In this document: positions 45,060-54,265 of the stretch, one piece after another
How the letters are laid out: each line of letters begins with the position of its first letter
How positions within the stretch are numbered: position 1 is the first letter of the stretch
Translations under genes and position numbers: made by a program
NCBI GenBank assembly: GCA_900319645.1
Contig: ONPG01000001.1
Span: forward strand, 62,001 to 126,000
Reading direction: 5' to 3'
Origin: an uncultured Bacteroidales bacterium
Lineage (GTDB): Bacteria; Bacteroidota; Bacteroidia; Bacteroidales; Paludibacteraceae
DNA length: 64,000 nt
Notes under the pieces: model-generated
Seen by the model: only the letters and a program-made list of their open reading frames with translations
Databases searched by the model: none
What the model was told of the DNA's origin: nothing

Positions 45060-45668
45060 TTAATTATGTCCGTTGAATGCTTCTGCCGTAGCCACTCCCT
45101 CATGTGAAATATCTTTGCGATGCAATACGTTATGTATCGTCATAAAAATAATCTTCATATCCAGCCCGAAACTGAGATGATCTACATACCATACGTCATA
45201 CTCAAATTTCTTGGTATGCGTAATAGCGTTTCGTCCGTTTACTTGTGCCCATCCGGTTATACCCGGACGCACTTCATGACGACGATGTTGTTCCGGAGTG
45301 TATATCTTCAAGTATTGAACGAGTAGGGGTCTTGGTCCAATCAATGCCATATCTCCTTTCAATACGTTGAACAACTGCGGCAACTCGTCTATCGAAGTCT
45401 TGCGGATAAAATTGCCGATAGGAGTCAAGCGTTTCTCGTCTGGTAATAAATTACCTTTTGCGTCCCGTTCATCTGTCATGGACTTGAACTTGATAACTCT
45501 AAAAATCTTTTCGCCTTTTCCCGGTCGTTCTTGCGTGAAGAATGCACCTGCACCTTTATTGGCAAAATGCAGCCAAATAGTGACTACAACTAAAAGCGGA
45601 CTCAAACACAAAATAGCAATTAATGCTATTGTAAAATCAAATATGCGTTTAAAAAATTGTGCGTACAT
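45060..45668 (-). CDS. Undecaprenyl-phosphate sugar phosphotransferase (small PGT)
   Basis: Monotopic phosphoglycosyl transferase of the PglC/WcaJ-C-terminal type, the initiating enzyme of glycan assembly. One N-terminal re-entrant helix (FFKRIFDFTIALIAILCLSP) is followed by the catalytic Asp-Glu in TSIDELPQLFNVLKGDMALIGPRP, given here in shorter parts SIDELPQL and GDMALIGPRPLL. Length is 202. It presumably transfers a phosphosugar from UDP-sugar to undecaprenyl phosphate and so sets the first residue of the glycan. Confidence 0.92.
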   Translation of the reverse strand: MYAQFFKRIFDFTIALIAILCLSPLLVVVTIWLHFANKGAGAFFTQERPGKGEKIFRVIKFKSMTDERDAKGNLLPDEKRLTPIGNFIRKTSIDELPQLFNVLKGDMALIGPRPLLVQYLKIYTPEQHRRHEVRPGITGWAQVNGRNAITHTKKFEYDVWYVDHLSFGLDMKIIFMTIHNVLHRKDISHEGVATAEAFNGHN

Positions 45669-45677
45669 AGTGTGTTG

Positions 45678-47315
45678 TTATTTTTCTGAATGATACTTGA
45701 TACTTCCATCAGCTCCTACTACAAAATAACATTTGTCAATAGGGTTAACATCCATTTTTTTTTCTTTGTTATAAAGCCCGTATTCCCGATAAACGCCGAT
45801 ATTGACCTTATTTCCCATTATTTTGAAACCTTCTGAAGGACTGACGTTTTGCATATGCTTCAAGATGGCATATTCGAGTATCTGGTATGTTCCCCATAGT
45901 TGAGTGCCTTTTGCAGGTCTCCATTCTCCCCAATTGTCAATACCTAATCTAGTAGGAGGGTTATCCCAATAGTTGTTTTCATTCATGCTTTGAAGTTCTT
46001 CGGATAGAAGCGGATTAATCCATTCAGGATTATAGTTTTCTTCCTTTTCCGGATAGGTTACTCCATCCAGGTAGCCGTTATAATAATTGATGAGATAAAA
46101 ATGGCTTTTAAACACTATCCATCCGTTTGTTTCTATAGCTTGGTCTACAGCTGATTTGAGTAATTCAAAGTACCATTTGATAAAAGCGTTGTCATTGCCA
46201 TGAATAGTACCAATTCTATGAATCGAAGTCGAAAGAGGCACATTGTTAACTCCTTTGTTCATGTTAGAACCGATAGCATTTGGAATGTATTCTCTAATTT
46301 TGTTAAACATTCTTCCAGATGCGGTAGATCCCCAACATACCATAATGTCTGAATATGGAATTCCCAAGTATGTAGCTCTGCGTTTCCATTCCCCTATTTG
46401 GTAGTCAAGAGGATAACTCTCGTTATAGATCCATTTGCCTGTTTTGTTATCCATACAATATGGTTGAATATATTTCAACGGAGTTTCTGTCCATGTGTTT
46501 TTATCTTGGGAAATGGTATAGTTTTTTTGCGTCTTTCGATCGTATACTCCGGTGGTATAAAAAGAATACTTTCCATTCCAGTTACCATATTTCAATATAT
46601 CTTTTGCATCCGTAGAATTGAGGCTGTCTACAATATACATACTACCTTCCGGAGATTGTCTGGCCGTCATTGAGTGGCACAGGCATTCCCAATTAGTATG
46701 CTTTAACAATTGTTTCAAAAGCAGTCCATTTTCATTTATGGCGCATTCATCAGATTCAGACCAATATCGAGTCAAACCGATGCGGTGACCTTCAGTTGCT
46801 AACCCACATGACAAAGAAATATTATGTTTCACTTCTAAAGAACGTATCATTGGATAAAGCAAGGAAAAATATCCGCCAACCTTTTTATCTGAATTGCTAA
46901 TGCTTTGCCCAGAATAACTTGATGGAATAAATTCATCTATAACATCATCATCAATGAAAGAAAACATGGCGGTATGTGTCCAAGGTTCACCAGCTCGTTC
47001 GAATCGTGCATTATGAGAAAACAGAGCGTCTATGTTTTCTTCTGTGCAAAGGAGAGAATCAGGTACGCCTAAAGAGGCTTTTTGCAGTATGTCTGTAATT
47101 GCATACATATATGGCGGAATTATGATAGAATCTGTTAAATCATAATAGGAGTCATCAAGAACTCCATCAATATGAGTAATCGAATCTATTTTATCCGATG
47201 CAATAGCAAATACTCTTCCGTCTTTGTGATGAATAAGAGTTGTATAATCTTCAGCTGCTATATGGGTAGTGCAGAAGATCATGGTAAATAATATGTTTAG
47301 ATAACGATGTATCAC
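45678..47315 (-). CDS. Secreted protein of unknown function, possible NodB-like fold
   Basis: MIHRYLNILFTMIFCTTHIAA is a signal peptide. An N-terminal segment (TLIHHKDGRVFAIASDKID) resembles the short domain of the next gene. Around residues 110-125 AMFSFIDDDVIDEF recalls the Asp-Asp metal site of polysaccharide deacetylases, with later His residues (THTA, IHGNDNA, KSHFYL). Starts with GTG, overlapping the previous stop by GTGA. No close family can be named. Placement in a glycan operon suggests modification or hydrolysis of the glycan outside the cytoplasm. Confidence 0.65.
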   Translation of the reverse strand: MIHRYLNILFTMIFCTTHIAAEDYTTLIHHKDGRVFAIASDKIDSITHIDGVLDDSYYDLTDSIIIPPYMYAITDILQKASLGVPDSLLCTEENIDALFSHNARFERAGEPWTHTAMFSFIDDDVIDEFIPSSYSGQSISNSDKKVGGYFSLLYPMIRSLEVKHNISLSCGLATEGHRIGLTRYWSESDECAINENGLLLKQLLKHTNWECLCHSMTARQSPEGSMYIVDSLNSTDAKDILKYGNWNGKYSFYTTGVYDRKTQKNYTISQDKNTWTETPLKYIQPYCMDNKTGKWIYNESYPLDYQIGEWKRRATYLGIPYSDIMVCWGSTASGRMFNKIREYIPNAIGSNMNKGVNNVPLSTSIHRIGTIHGNDNAFIKWYFELLKSAVDQAIETNGWIVFKSHFYLINYYNGYLDGVTYPEKEENYNPEWINPLLSEELQSMNENNYWDNPPTRLGIDNWGEWRPAKGTQLWGTYQILEYAILKHMQNVSPSEGFKIMGNKVNIGVYREYGLYNKEKKMDVNPIDKCYFVVGADGSIKYHSEK

Positions 47316-47716
47316 AACAATAATACTTTTTTTGACGTATCTTTTGATTGAAGGATATAAACCCCCAATGGTAAATTCAGTTTATATATATCCTCAAATT
47401 CTTTTATTGTAGTTATATAATATCCGGATGCTGAGTAAACAGCGGTAAGTCCAACTTGTATGCCGTCTGCAACGGATATGCTTTTTGGATATGTGTATTG
47501 GATTTGTTTGACATTTTTAATAGGGATACTCTTTTGTGAACCCGTTTCTGCACTTATGTTTATTTCTGCAGATGTATATGTAATAGTAGGATTATCCGCT
47601 AATTTATAATAAATGATTTCACCGGAATGTAATTGTACAAAAATATGATCTTGAGCAGCCCCAAACCACGCGAAATTAAGGGTAAAGAATAATGCTATGA
47701 TGTGTTTAAATTTCAT
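47312..47716 (-). CDS. Small secreted protein with type IX-like tail
   Basis: MKFKHIIALFFTLNFAWFGAAQ is a signal peptide. The mid part (VQLHSGEIIYYKLADNPTI, IPIKNVKQIQYTYP) is a beta-rich module common in Bacteroidota surface proteins. The end (LNLPLGVYILQSKDTSKKVLLL) resembles the C-terminal domain used for type IX secretion. Only 134 residues, so it is almost a bare targeting domain. It is coupled to the 545-residue secreted protein by a four-base overlap. Confidence 0.65.
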   Translation of the reverse strand: MKFKHIIALFFTLNFAWFGAAQDHIFVQLHSGEIIYYKLADNPTITYTSAEINISAETGSQKSIPIKNVKQIQYTYPKSISVADGIQVGLTAVYSASGYYITTIKEFEDIYKLNLPLGVYILQSKDTSKKVLLL

Positions 47717-47730
47717 TGTGCCCGTTCATA

Positions 47731-48612
47731 TTATAACTTCATAACAGGAGCTTCGTTCCAATTGATTTTCATGTCAGCTTGAGCAATGGTTACAAAGTCA
47801 TTCTGTCGTAGTAGCCGGATAAGTTTTGTCATTGCATCGCCAGTACCAATATTGCTTTTGATAAAACGTTTATAGCGATTAATCAGCGTGCCGGGCTCTT
47901 TGAAATATGCCTCGTATGCTTCGCGTGACATTAACTTGGTAGGCTCACTAATCAAGTCATTGATATGGAAATAGGTCATTGCATAGTCAGCCTTATTCAT
48001 CGTCCTGCGAATTAGATAATAGGGGAATAATCGGAAATATCCTCCACCTGAATAGGCAGTTTTCCATTTCCCGAAATGTAATAGCGGAATGGGATATTCT
48101 TTTATCTCAATACCTTTATATTGCACACGTGTCGGCACATCATATCCGAATGAAGGGAATCCGCCAAAGTCCCTTTCTGCCGGGAAAATGGAGGCATCAT
48201 ACTCAATGCCATTTTGTGCCAAAATCTCAAATGCATATGGATTTTGCGCTGTAATAGAGAAAGCAGGCGCGCGATATCCTTTGATTTTTTCTCCGATGCA
48301 TTGTTCCAAGGCATCAACCGCAGCGTGAGTATCTTCCTGCATCTCTTCGCGTGACATCTTATTGCACCAAGTATGAACGTTAGAGTGACATGCAATTTCG
48401 TGTCCGTTTTCTACTAAACGATGAAGAATTTGTGGATATTTTGTCGCCATGAGACCGGTACAGAAACAGGTAGCATGTATTTTTCGTGCTGATAGTATCT
48501 CCAACAATTGGTCTAACAGCCGATCATATTCTGCTATTTTTTCCGGACGCGCACCTCCTTTACGACCTGCTTCCAATGCCCATTCCTCTATGTCAAACGT
48601 TAGTATATTCAT
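47731..48612 (-). CDS. Polysaccharide deacetylase (NodB homology)
   Basis: Metal-dependent N- or O-deacetylase of the CE4 type. The DIEEW motif at 6-10 (LTFDIEEWALEA), the metal HxxxH in CHSNVHTW near residue 78, and RAPAFSI follow family order. Length is 293, resembling the DUF3473-containing group found beside exosortase-free capsule genes. It has no signal peptide, so it probably acts on lipid-linked or nucleotide sugar in the cytoplasm. It starts 4 nt inside the ATP-grasp gene end. Confidence 0.88.
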   Translation of the reverse strand: MNILTFDIEEWALEAGRKGGARPEKIAEYDRLLDQLLEILSARKIHATCFCTGLMATKYPQILHRLVENGHEIACHSNVHTWCNKMSREEMQEDTHAAVDALEQCIGEKIKGYRAPAFSITAQNPYAFEILAQNGIEYDASIFPAERDFGGFPSFGYDVPTRVQYKGIEIKEYPIPLLHFGKWKTAYSGGGYFRLFPYYLIRRTMNKADYAMTYFHINDLISEPTKLMSREAYEAYFKEPGTLINRYKRFIKSNIGTGDAMTKLIRLLRQNDFVTIAQADMKINWNEAPVMKL

Positions 48613-49736
48613 TGTATATGTTTACGTTTACGCAAAAAGCGTTTAAATCCGTTTATCAGCCATGAGAACCAGGTCGAAGGATCTTTTGCATAAATATCCT
48701 GAAAATAGACATTACGTCCTATCGAGAAGAACCAAGCGGGTTTTGCTTTAAACCGATTTGGAGAACTCAAGAACCACATAATATCCAATCCGAAATAACG
48801 CAAATATTGGTTAACTTTATAGGAAGTAGGAATATAGTGCTCTTGCTCCAACATAATCATCGGGAAATTGACTCCCGCTATATCTGCAGCACGTAATGAA
48901 GCGGGTACACGCGGATTGATTTCTATGATTTTATATTCACCGTCAGGAGCTTTGAGAACATCGAAATCGGCCATTCCTTCCCAATTCAGTTTATGCAAAA
49001 CCTTCTCACATATATCCTTTAGTTCGGGTGCTTCTATTGTCCTGCATAATGAACTGCTTCCTCCTTTGATCGGGAAGAAACGCAAAATCTCTATAATCGT
49101 GGAGCCTATTATTTGTCCGTTTTTCGAACGATAGAGCATAACATTATAATATGGAGCATCTTTAGAATCTACGTATTCCTGCAGCGTGGCATCACCGTAT
49201 GTTTTATGAATAGCAGGGTAGTTGCGTTTTAACTCATCTAGCGAGTGTACCAATTTAATACCCCTTGCACCAACAGAGCGGTTTGGCTTAATGAGCGCAG
49301 GGAATTGAACGTATTGAGCTACTTCTTCGATATTTGTGGCATTTAATGCTCTTGTCCGGGGATGCGGAAAGCCATTTTGTTCACAAAATGCCATCAGTTT
49401 CTCTTTATCTGCCCCTTGAATGAATATCTCATGATTTGGAACGGGAACATGACAATTATATTCGGATTCCAATTCAACGTTATGTTTACTGAGTAATTCC
49501 GAAAAATAGTCGCTCATTGGAATAATCAGACCAATTTGTTCTGATTGTATAATCGCTAATATCTGCTCATATATCTTCCCTTTTTGTTGCGGATAGAAAC
49601 GCTTGATGAAACGGGATTGACGTATTTCTTCCTCTTCATCTGCAAGACATATCGCATAAATTCCTTCTTTCCACAGCGAATACGCTGTAGATAGAGCCTG
49701 CAATCCTCCTCCTAATATGAGTATATTTGTTTTCAT
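48609..49736 (-). CDS. ATP-grasp domain protein
   Basis: A carboxylate-amine ligase fold. It has an N-terminal Rossmann-like start (NILILGGGLQALSTAYSL), the ATP-grasp lysine region FPALIKPNRSVGARGIKLV, and the metal-binding DFDVLKAPDGEYKIIEINPR, shown here as DFDVLK and IIEINPR. ATG 49736 is used rather than TTG 49739. Length is 375. Such enzymes attach amino acids or acids to sugars in surface glycans; the pair of substrates here is unknown. Confidence 0.85.
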   Translation of the reverse strand: MKTNILILGGGLQALSTAYSLWKEGIYAICLADEEEEIRQSRFIKRFYPQQKGKIYEQILAIIQSEQIGLIIPMSDYFSELLSKHNVELESEYNCHVPVPNHEIFIQGADKEKLMAFCEQNGFPHPRTRALNATNIEEVAQYVQFPALIKPNRSVGARGIKLVHSLDELKRNYPAIHKTYGDATLQEYVDSKDAPYYNVMLYRSKNGQIIGSTIIEILRFFPIKGGSSSLCRTIEAPELKDICEKVLHKLNWEGMADFDVLKAPDGEYKIIEINPRVPASLRAADIAGVNFPMIMLEQEHYIPTSYKVNQYLRYFGLDIMWFLSSPNRFKAKPAWFFSIGRNVYFQDIYAKDPSTWFSWLINGFKRFLRKRKHIQ

Positions 49737-49740
49737 CAAT

Positions 49741-50829
49741 TTATTTGTTTTTCCAGTTCTCTACGCGTTGATGATCGATTTGCTTTTGCTTGTTGATAAG
49801 TATTGCCAATACGGAACAAATCGCACATGTCGCCAAAAATACTAATGCGCAGCAAAGATAATCATATGACACGAACACAACGGATTTATGCAATAAACCA
49901 GCCAAAATGACAATGATTATACCTTTGACAGGAACGTGGGTTGCCATAATATAGAAACTATTCCGACCGAAGAACAAGTGAAAATCCATAATCCTTTTCC
50001 AGATAGTATTCTCCCATTTTATATTGCATATGAGGACTGAGAACAAAAAGATGGTGATAATACCTACAAAGGCATTCACATAAAATAAAATAGGAGAACG
50101 TCCTAAAAGATCAGAACCAAGTGATATATGGCCGTTCCAATGCGCGGAATAAACCAATATCGGAGTTAAAATTACGATACTTGCAATAGCAAGCCACTTT
50201 TTTGCAATAATAATATCTTCTATTTGCTTGAGAGAATGGTATTTTGTCAGTACATTACCTGCGCAATAAAAGATAATTGCAGTAAATGCACTTTCTATGC
50301 TCCATGGTAGTAATGTGAGAATTCTTGAATAAGGCCCGGTAATCATCCATACGCCGATAAAAGCGCATATTACGCAAGTCAATACATTCCATCGAACAGA
50401 TAATTTATCAATGAAGTAATACATGGATTCTATCACAAACAAGCAAGGAATGAACCAAAGAGGAACATTGTGTACTAAAAATTTTCCGGACCCTTGAGCA
50501 AACAGAGTTTGCAAAAGCGGTCCCCACAAATCAACAGAATTATGTAATATTGTGTTATATGCAGCCCAAAAGATCCAAGTGAGCACAGAAAACATAGCAT
50601 ATGGGAGCAATAATGTTTTGGCGCGATGGGCTGCGAATGCTCCAAATGTGGGAAACTTTTCCCTACGAAATGTTAGACCGGAAAGCAGGAAATAGAGTGG
50701 AATAACATAACTATGAATAGGAAGAGAAAACCACCCGTAATCAGGGTGAATATGTCCTTGGACAACAATAAACATACCCAGACATTTGAGCATGTCTAAA
50801 TAAGCAACTCTATTTGTTTGTGTTTTCAT
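49741..50829 (-). CDS. Acyltransferase family 3 (membrane O-acyltransferase)
   Basis: Ten-helix integral membrane protein of 362 residues of the OatA/WecH class. The family start (RVAYLDMLKCLGMFIVVQGHIHPDYGW) carries the conserved Asp and His, and helices are evenly spaced to residue 350. It would transfer an acetyl or short acyl group to the glycan at the membrane. It begins 7 nt after the KAS III-like gene. Confidence 0.88.
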   Translation of the reverse strand: MKTQTNRVAYLDMLKCLGMFIVVQGHIHPDYGWFSLPIHSYVIPLYFLLSGLTFRREKFPTFGAFAAHRAKTLLLPYAMFSVLTWIFWAAYNTILHNSVDLWGPLLQTLFAQGSGKFLVHNVPLWFIPCLFVIESMYYFIDKLSVRWNVLTCVICAFIGVWMITGPYSRILTLLPWSIESAFTAIIFYCAGNVLTKYHSLKQIEDIIIAKKWLAIASIVILTPILVYSAHWNGHISLGSDLLGRSPILFYVNAFVGIITIFLFSVLICNIKWENTIWKRIMDFHLFFGRNSFYIMATHVPVKGIIIVILAGLLHKSVVFVSYDYLCCALVFLATCAICSVLAILINKQKQIDHQRVENWKNK

Positions 50830-50836
50830 TCTCTAT

Positions 50837-51901
50837 TTATATTTCAATCAATTCAGGAATAACTACATTTTTTACATTCAACATCATTGTGCCCCAACTC
50901 AGTCCGAGACCGAAAGAGGAACATAGGAGACGATGTGGTTTGTCTTGCTGCAACTGTTCGCGCAAACGTGTTACCATTAGCATAGGCACACTCGCTCCGC
51001 CGGTATTGCCAAATTGCTCCAAATTATAGGGTACTTTCTCAATAGGTAGTTTGAGTTTCTTGACAATACGATCGACAATCATTTTATTCGCCTGATGGAT
51101 CAAGTAATAGTCAATATCTTTCTCCTTATCCAAATGATAATCAGCAATGAACTGCTCAAACGATTTCGGAGGACGGGAGATGGCAAACGTAAACACATCC
51201 ATTCCTTCAATAAGCGTATCTCGTTTGCGGCGAATGATCCCGTTGCCGAAGTCCTCGTATTCGAAAGAATCTGGAGTAGTTGGATTTCTAAAACCGCCAT
51301 GAGGGGTCATCAGCGCTTTGTAGCCGGAACCCATCGTATGGAACTCAATAACGATATCCTCTGCATTCGTGTCATACTCCAGGGCAATAGCCGTACCGGC
51401 ATCACCAAAAAGCGGCACTCGACTCTTATCTCGCATGGAACCCATTCGCAAAGCGGTATCTCCTACGAGCAGCAATGCCCTATGGATATTACCCGAGGAT
51501 AGCATGTTTCCTGCCACGTTGATGGCGTATAAAGAACCACAGCAGCCCATCGGAAGATCCAGACAAAAACAATTGGAAGAAAGTCCTAAGCGGTCTTGGA
51601 GCAAACAGGAGGTTGGAGGAGTAGGATAGTAGTCACCGGTAACGGATTCAAAAACAAGCATATCAATGCTCTCTTTATCCCATCCTATCTCCGCGATGAG
51701 TCTCTCGGCGGCTGCTTGGCACATATCAGAAGCGCATAAACTGTCCGGACCTAACCGGCGTTCCTTGATACCGACTGTGTTGTCAAAAGTGAGTGACTCT
51801 TCTTCGTTCAGTATCCCTAATTCTGCGGTCTTAACAATTCTGTTAGGAACGCATGCACTTACACCTGCTATACGAACATTTTTTATTGTCCAACGAGCCA
51901 T
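50837..51901 (-). CDS. 3-oxoacyl-ACP synthase III-like enzyme, copy 1
   Basis: FabH-type condensing enzyme. The nucleophile lies in LDLPMGCCGSLYAI (first Cys, near residue 110), the His in YYLIHQANKMI, and the Asn in FGNTGGASVPM, so the Cys-His-Asn triad is intact. Length 354 is slightly long for FabH (317). It would start a chain from acyl-CoA and malonyl-ACP. The second copy at 55014-56090 is clearly related but divergent, suggesting two different primers. Confidence 0.88.
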   Translation of the reverse strand: MARWTIKNVRIAGVSACVPNRIVKTAELGILNEEESLTFDNTVGIKERRLGPDSLCASDMCQAAAERLIAEIGWDKESIDMLVFESVTGDYYPTPPTSCLLQDRLGLSSNCFCLDLPMGCCGSLYAINVAGNMLSSGNIHRALLLVGDTALRMGSMRDKSRVPLFGDAGTAIALEYDTNAEDIVIEFHTMGSGYKALMTPHGGFRNPTTPDSFEYEDFGNGIIRRKRDTLIEGMDVFTFAISRPPKSFEQFIADYHLDKEKDIDYYLIHQANKMIVDRIVKKLKLPIEKVPYNLEQFGNTGGASVPMLMVTRLREQLQQDKPHRLLCSSFGLGLSWGTMMLNVKNVVIPELIEI

Positions 51902-51931
51902 AAAATCATGTGCGATTTAATCATTTTCCAT

Positions 51932-52171
51932 TTACAATTCTACGCCATTGCGGGCAAGAATCTCTTTGCCGGCAATGTAACTGGTACATGCCATGATATC
52001 TTCCGGGTCCAGCATCAGGTCGAAGGTCTCTTCCATCAATGAAATGATATTCAATTGATGAACCGAATCCCATTCTGCAACAGTTTCCTTGCTGTAGTTA
52101 TCACCTAATTGCGCAACATCTGCACCAAAAACCTGTACAAAAATGTCGTTGTATTTTTCTAAATTTGTCAT
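51932..52171 (-). CDS. Acyl carrier protein, copy 1
   Basis: 79 residues. The phosphopantetheine Ser is residue 36 in AEWDSVHQLNII, a DSx motif in the right place at the start of helix 2. It is acidic, as ACPs are. It lies 3 nt upstream of the AMP ligase in transcription order (ligase first, then ACP, then KAS III). Confidence 0.88.
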   Translation of the reverse strand: MTNLEKYNDIFVQVFGADVAQLGDNYSKETVAEWDSVHQLNIISLMEETFDLMLDPEDIMACTSYIAGKEILARNGVEL

Positions 52172-52174
52172 ATC

Positions 52175-53485
52175 TTATTTGTTTTCTAATTTACTAAATA
52201 ACTTCTTGCCCGCTTCGTTCTTCGGTATCTCGGGTATTACACGTATTTCAAACGAAGTAGCCACAATGTGTGTTTTTTCTACAAGTGCGTCTTTGACGGC
52301 TTGCGTTTTTGCGGCATCGGTGATATAGACGATCATCTTCTCGTCCGTGCCCACGCACGCGCTCTCACACGCGCAATCTGTATATATAATCTGCTCGCAT
52401 TCGTCCAATCCGACACGCATACCGAACAATTTGAGGAAACGTCCCATTCTTCCTACGATGTAATAACAACCGTCTTCGTCAAAACGTGCCAAATCACCGG
52501 TGCGAATAAACCCGTTTCGTTCGTCGCCCTTTAGCAAGTCTTCAGCGCAGGTGGCATATCCCATCGTCACGTTCTTGCCGCGATAGCACATCTCGCCTTC
52601 TATTCCGGGAGTGGTAATCGGATTGCCGTTATCGTCTATAAGAGAAAGTTCTCCATTAGGCACCGCAATACCGATGCTTCCCATTTTTTCTCTTGCCCAT
52701 TTCGCCGGCAGATATGCCATACGTGCTGTACATTCCGATTGACCATAGGTCGCAATCCATCGTTTGCCGTGCTGTTCGCAATAGTTCACGAACTTCTCAT
52801 TGAGCGCAGTAGGCATCTTGCCTCCTCCTTGCGTAAGTAACTCCAGCTCCGGCAGATCCATCCGATAGAAACGCATCATATCGAGGATTTGGAACGAGTA
52901 GGGTACACCCGTGAAACTCGTAGCTTTCTCTTCTTTCAGAAACTTCCAGAACACCGGATCGGTCATATTGCGACCTGTCAATAAAACTGTCGCGCCTACG
53001 CGCAGATGACTGAACAGCATGCTTAGACCCATCGTGTAGTAGAGCGGCAGTACCATTAACGGTCTATCGGATTCCTTGAGTTCAAAGAACGTGGATATAT
53101 TCAGTCCAGCCGCCTCGATATTATCGTAGCAATGACGCACTAACTTCGGACTTCCTGTACTACCGGATGTTGGCAACAAATGACTCAACTGCGGATAGAT
53201 AGCCGTCCCGACTTTGCCGTATGTTTGCTGCAAATGCGCCATCAAGGCTTCGTCCGTTTTCTTGTTGACAATCAGCGGAACAATACGTTCACTGACTAAC
53301 ATTGCCATCACTTCAAGTGCATCGGCTGCCTTATTTTCCACAGGAAGAATACAGAACGTCCGTTCTTTCACTTCTTCGCAGATTGCGTTTGCACGAGCAA
53401 CAATATCTCCGTACGTTACAATACCACCTTCACTATCCAGAATAGCGATACGTTTCGGGTCTATTTTATCCAATCCTAATAACAT
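52175..53485 (-). CDS. AMP-forming acyl-ACP/CoA ligase
   Basis: Adenylate-forming enzyme, short form (436 residues). The P-loop LPTSGSTGSPKLVRHC, MCYRGKNVTMGYATC, IRTGDLARFDEDGCYYIVGR and the hinge FLKLFGMRVGLDECE are present, with NEAGKKLFSKL supplying the C-terminal Lys. Being next to two ACP genes, it probably loads a carboxylic acid onto ACP. It lies 3 nt from the ACP gene. Confidence 0.86.
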   Translation of the reverse strand: MLLGLDKIDPKRIAILDSEGGIVTYGDIVARANAICEEVKERTFCILPVENKAADALEVMAMLVSERIVPLIVNKKTDEALMAHLQQTYGKVGTAIYPQLSHLLPTSGSTGSPKLVRHCYDNIEAAGLNISTFFELKESDRPLMVLPLYYTMGLSMLFSHLRVGATVLLTGRNMTDPVFWKFLKEEKATSFTGVPYSFQILDMMRFYRMDLPELELLTQGGGKMPTALNEKFVNYCEQHGKRWIATYGQSECTARMAYLPAKWAREKMGSIGIAVPNGELSLIDDNGNPITTPGIEGEMCYRGKNVTMGYATCAEDLLKGDERNGFIRTGDLARFDEDGCYYIVGRMGRFLKLFGMRVGLDECEQIIYTDCACESACVGTDEKMIVYITDAAKTQAVKDALVEKTHIVATSFEIRVIPEIPKNEAGKKLFSKLENK

Positions 53486-53526
53486 AATTAACTTCTAACG
53501 CTCAACGCCAATGCCAACGCCAATGC

Positions 53527-54255
53527 CTATATCGACGCGCACCCGTCCACGCCCAAAATATGTCCGGAAATATAACTTGCTCTATCACTGGCAAGGAACG
53601 AGCATGCATTGGCAATATCCTCGGGAGTACCAAGACGACCTAAAGCAATGCGGCTGATGCGCTCGTCGATTTTCTCTCCGTTAGCTTCGTATAATTCTGC
53701 AAATCGTTCAGTCTTTACGATGCCCGGAGCAACCGCATTGACACGGATACCTTGCGGAGCCAACTCTTTGGCTGCGGATTTGGTCAAAGCAATAATGGCA
53801 CCTTTGGTAGCGGAGTAGGCTACCTGACCGGGTGAACCCAGCACTGCAGTAACGGAAGCAATATTAACAATACTGCCTCCGCCGTTGCGTGCCATCAATC
53901 GACTGACAAGTTGGATCAACTCCAACACGGCTATCACATTGATGCGGAACATCAGTTCGGTCTCCTCACGCATGATCATACCAATCTTGCGATTGAATAC
54001 AACTCCGGCATTATTCACCAATACATCTATTCGTCCTTCTGCCTTGAAAACCTGCATCATCGCCGCCTTTACAGCTGCGGCATCGGTAATATCAAACACG
54101 AGCGGATGTATGTGCTCGTTCTCAGAAGTAAACTCCTGCCGATCGCATGCATATACAATCGCTCCGTCTTCTGCAAAACGACGAGCAATCTCTCTGCCGA
54201 TACCTTGAGCCGCACCGGTGATGATACAAATCTTATTCTCAAGAAGTTGAACCAT
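53527..54255 (-). CDS. Short-chain dehydrogenase, FabG-like
   Basis: Classical SDR with cofactor motif ITGAAQGIGREIARRF, NNAGVV and catalytic Ser-Tyr-Lys (IASVTAVLGSPGQVAYSATKGA, seen as Ser, then YSATK). The C-terminal end GHILGVDGCASI matches FabG. Length is 242. It probably reduces a 3-oxoacyl-ACP made by the adjacent KAS III. A 12-nt direct repeat (AACGCCAATGCC twice, 53505-53528) overlaps the end. Confidence 0.88.
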   Translation of the reverse strand: MVQLLENKICIITGAAQGIGREIARRFAEDGAIVYACDRQEFTSENEHIHPLVFDITDAAAVKAAMMQVFKAEGRIDVLVNNAGVVFNRKIGMIMREETELMFRINVIAVLELIQLVSRLMARNGGGSIVNIASVTAVLGSPGQVAYSATKGAIIALTKSAAKELAPQGIRVNAVAPGIVKTERFAELYEANGEKIDERISRIALGRLGTPEDIANACSFLASDRASYISGHILGVDGCASI

Positions 54256-54265
54256 TGAATTAAAT

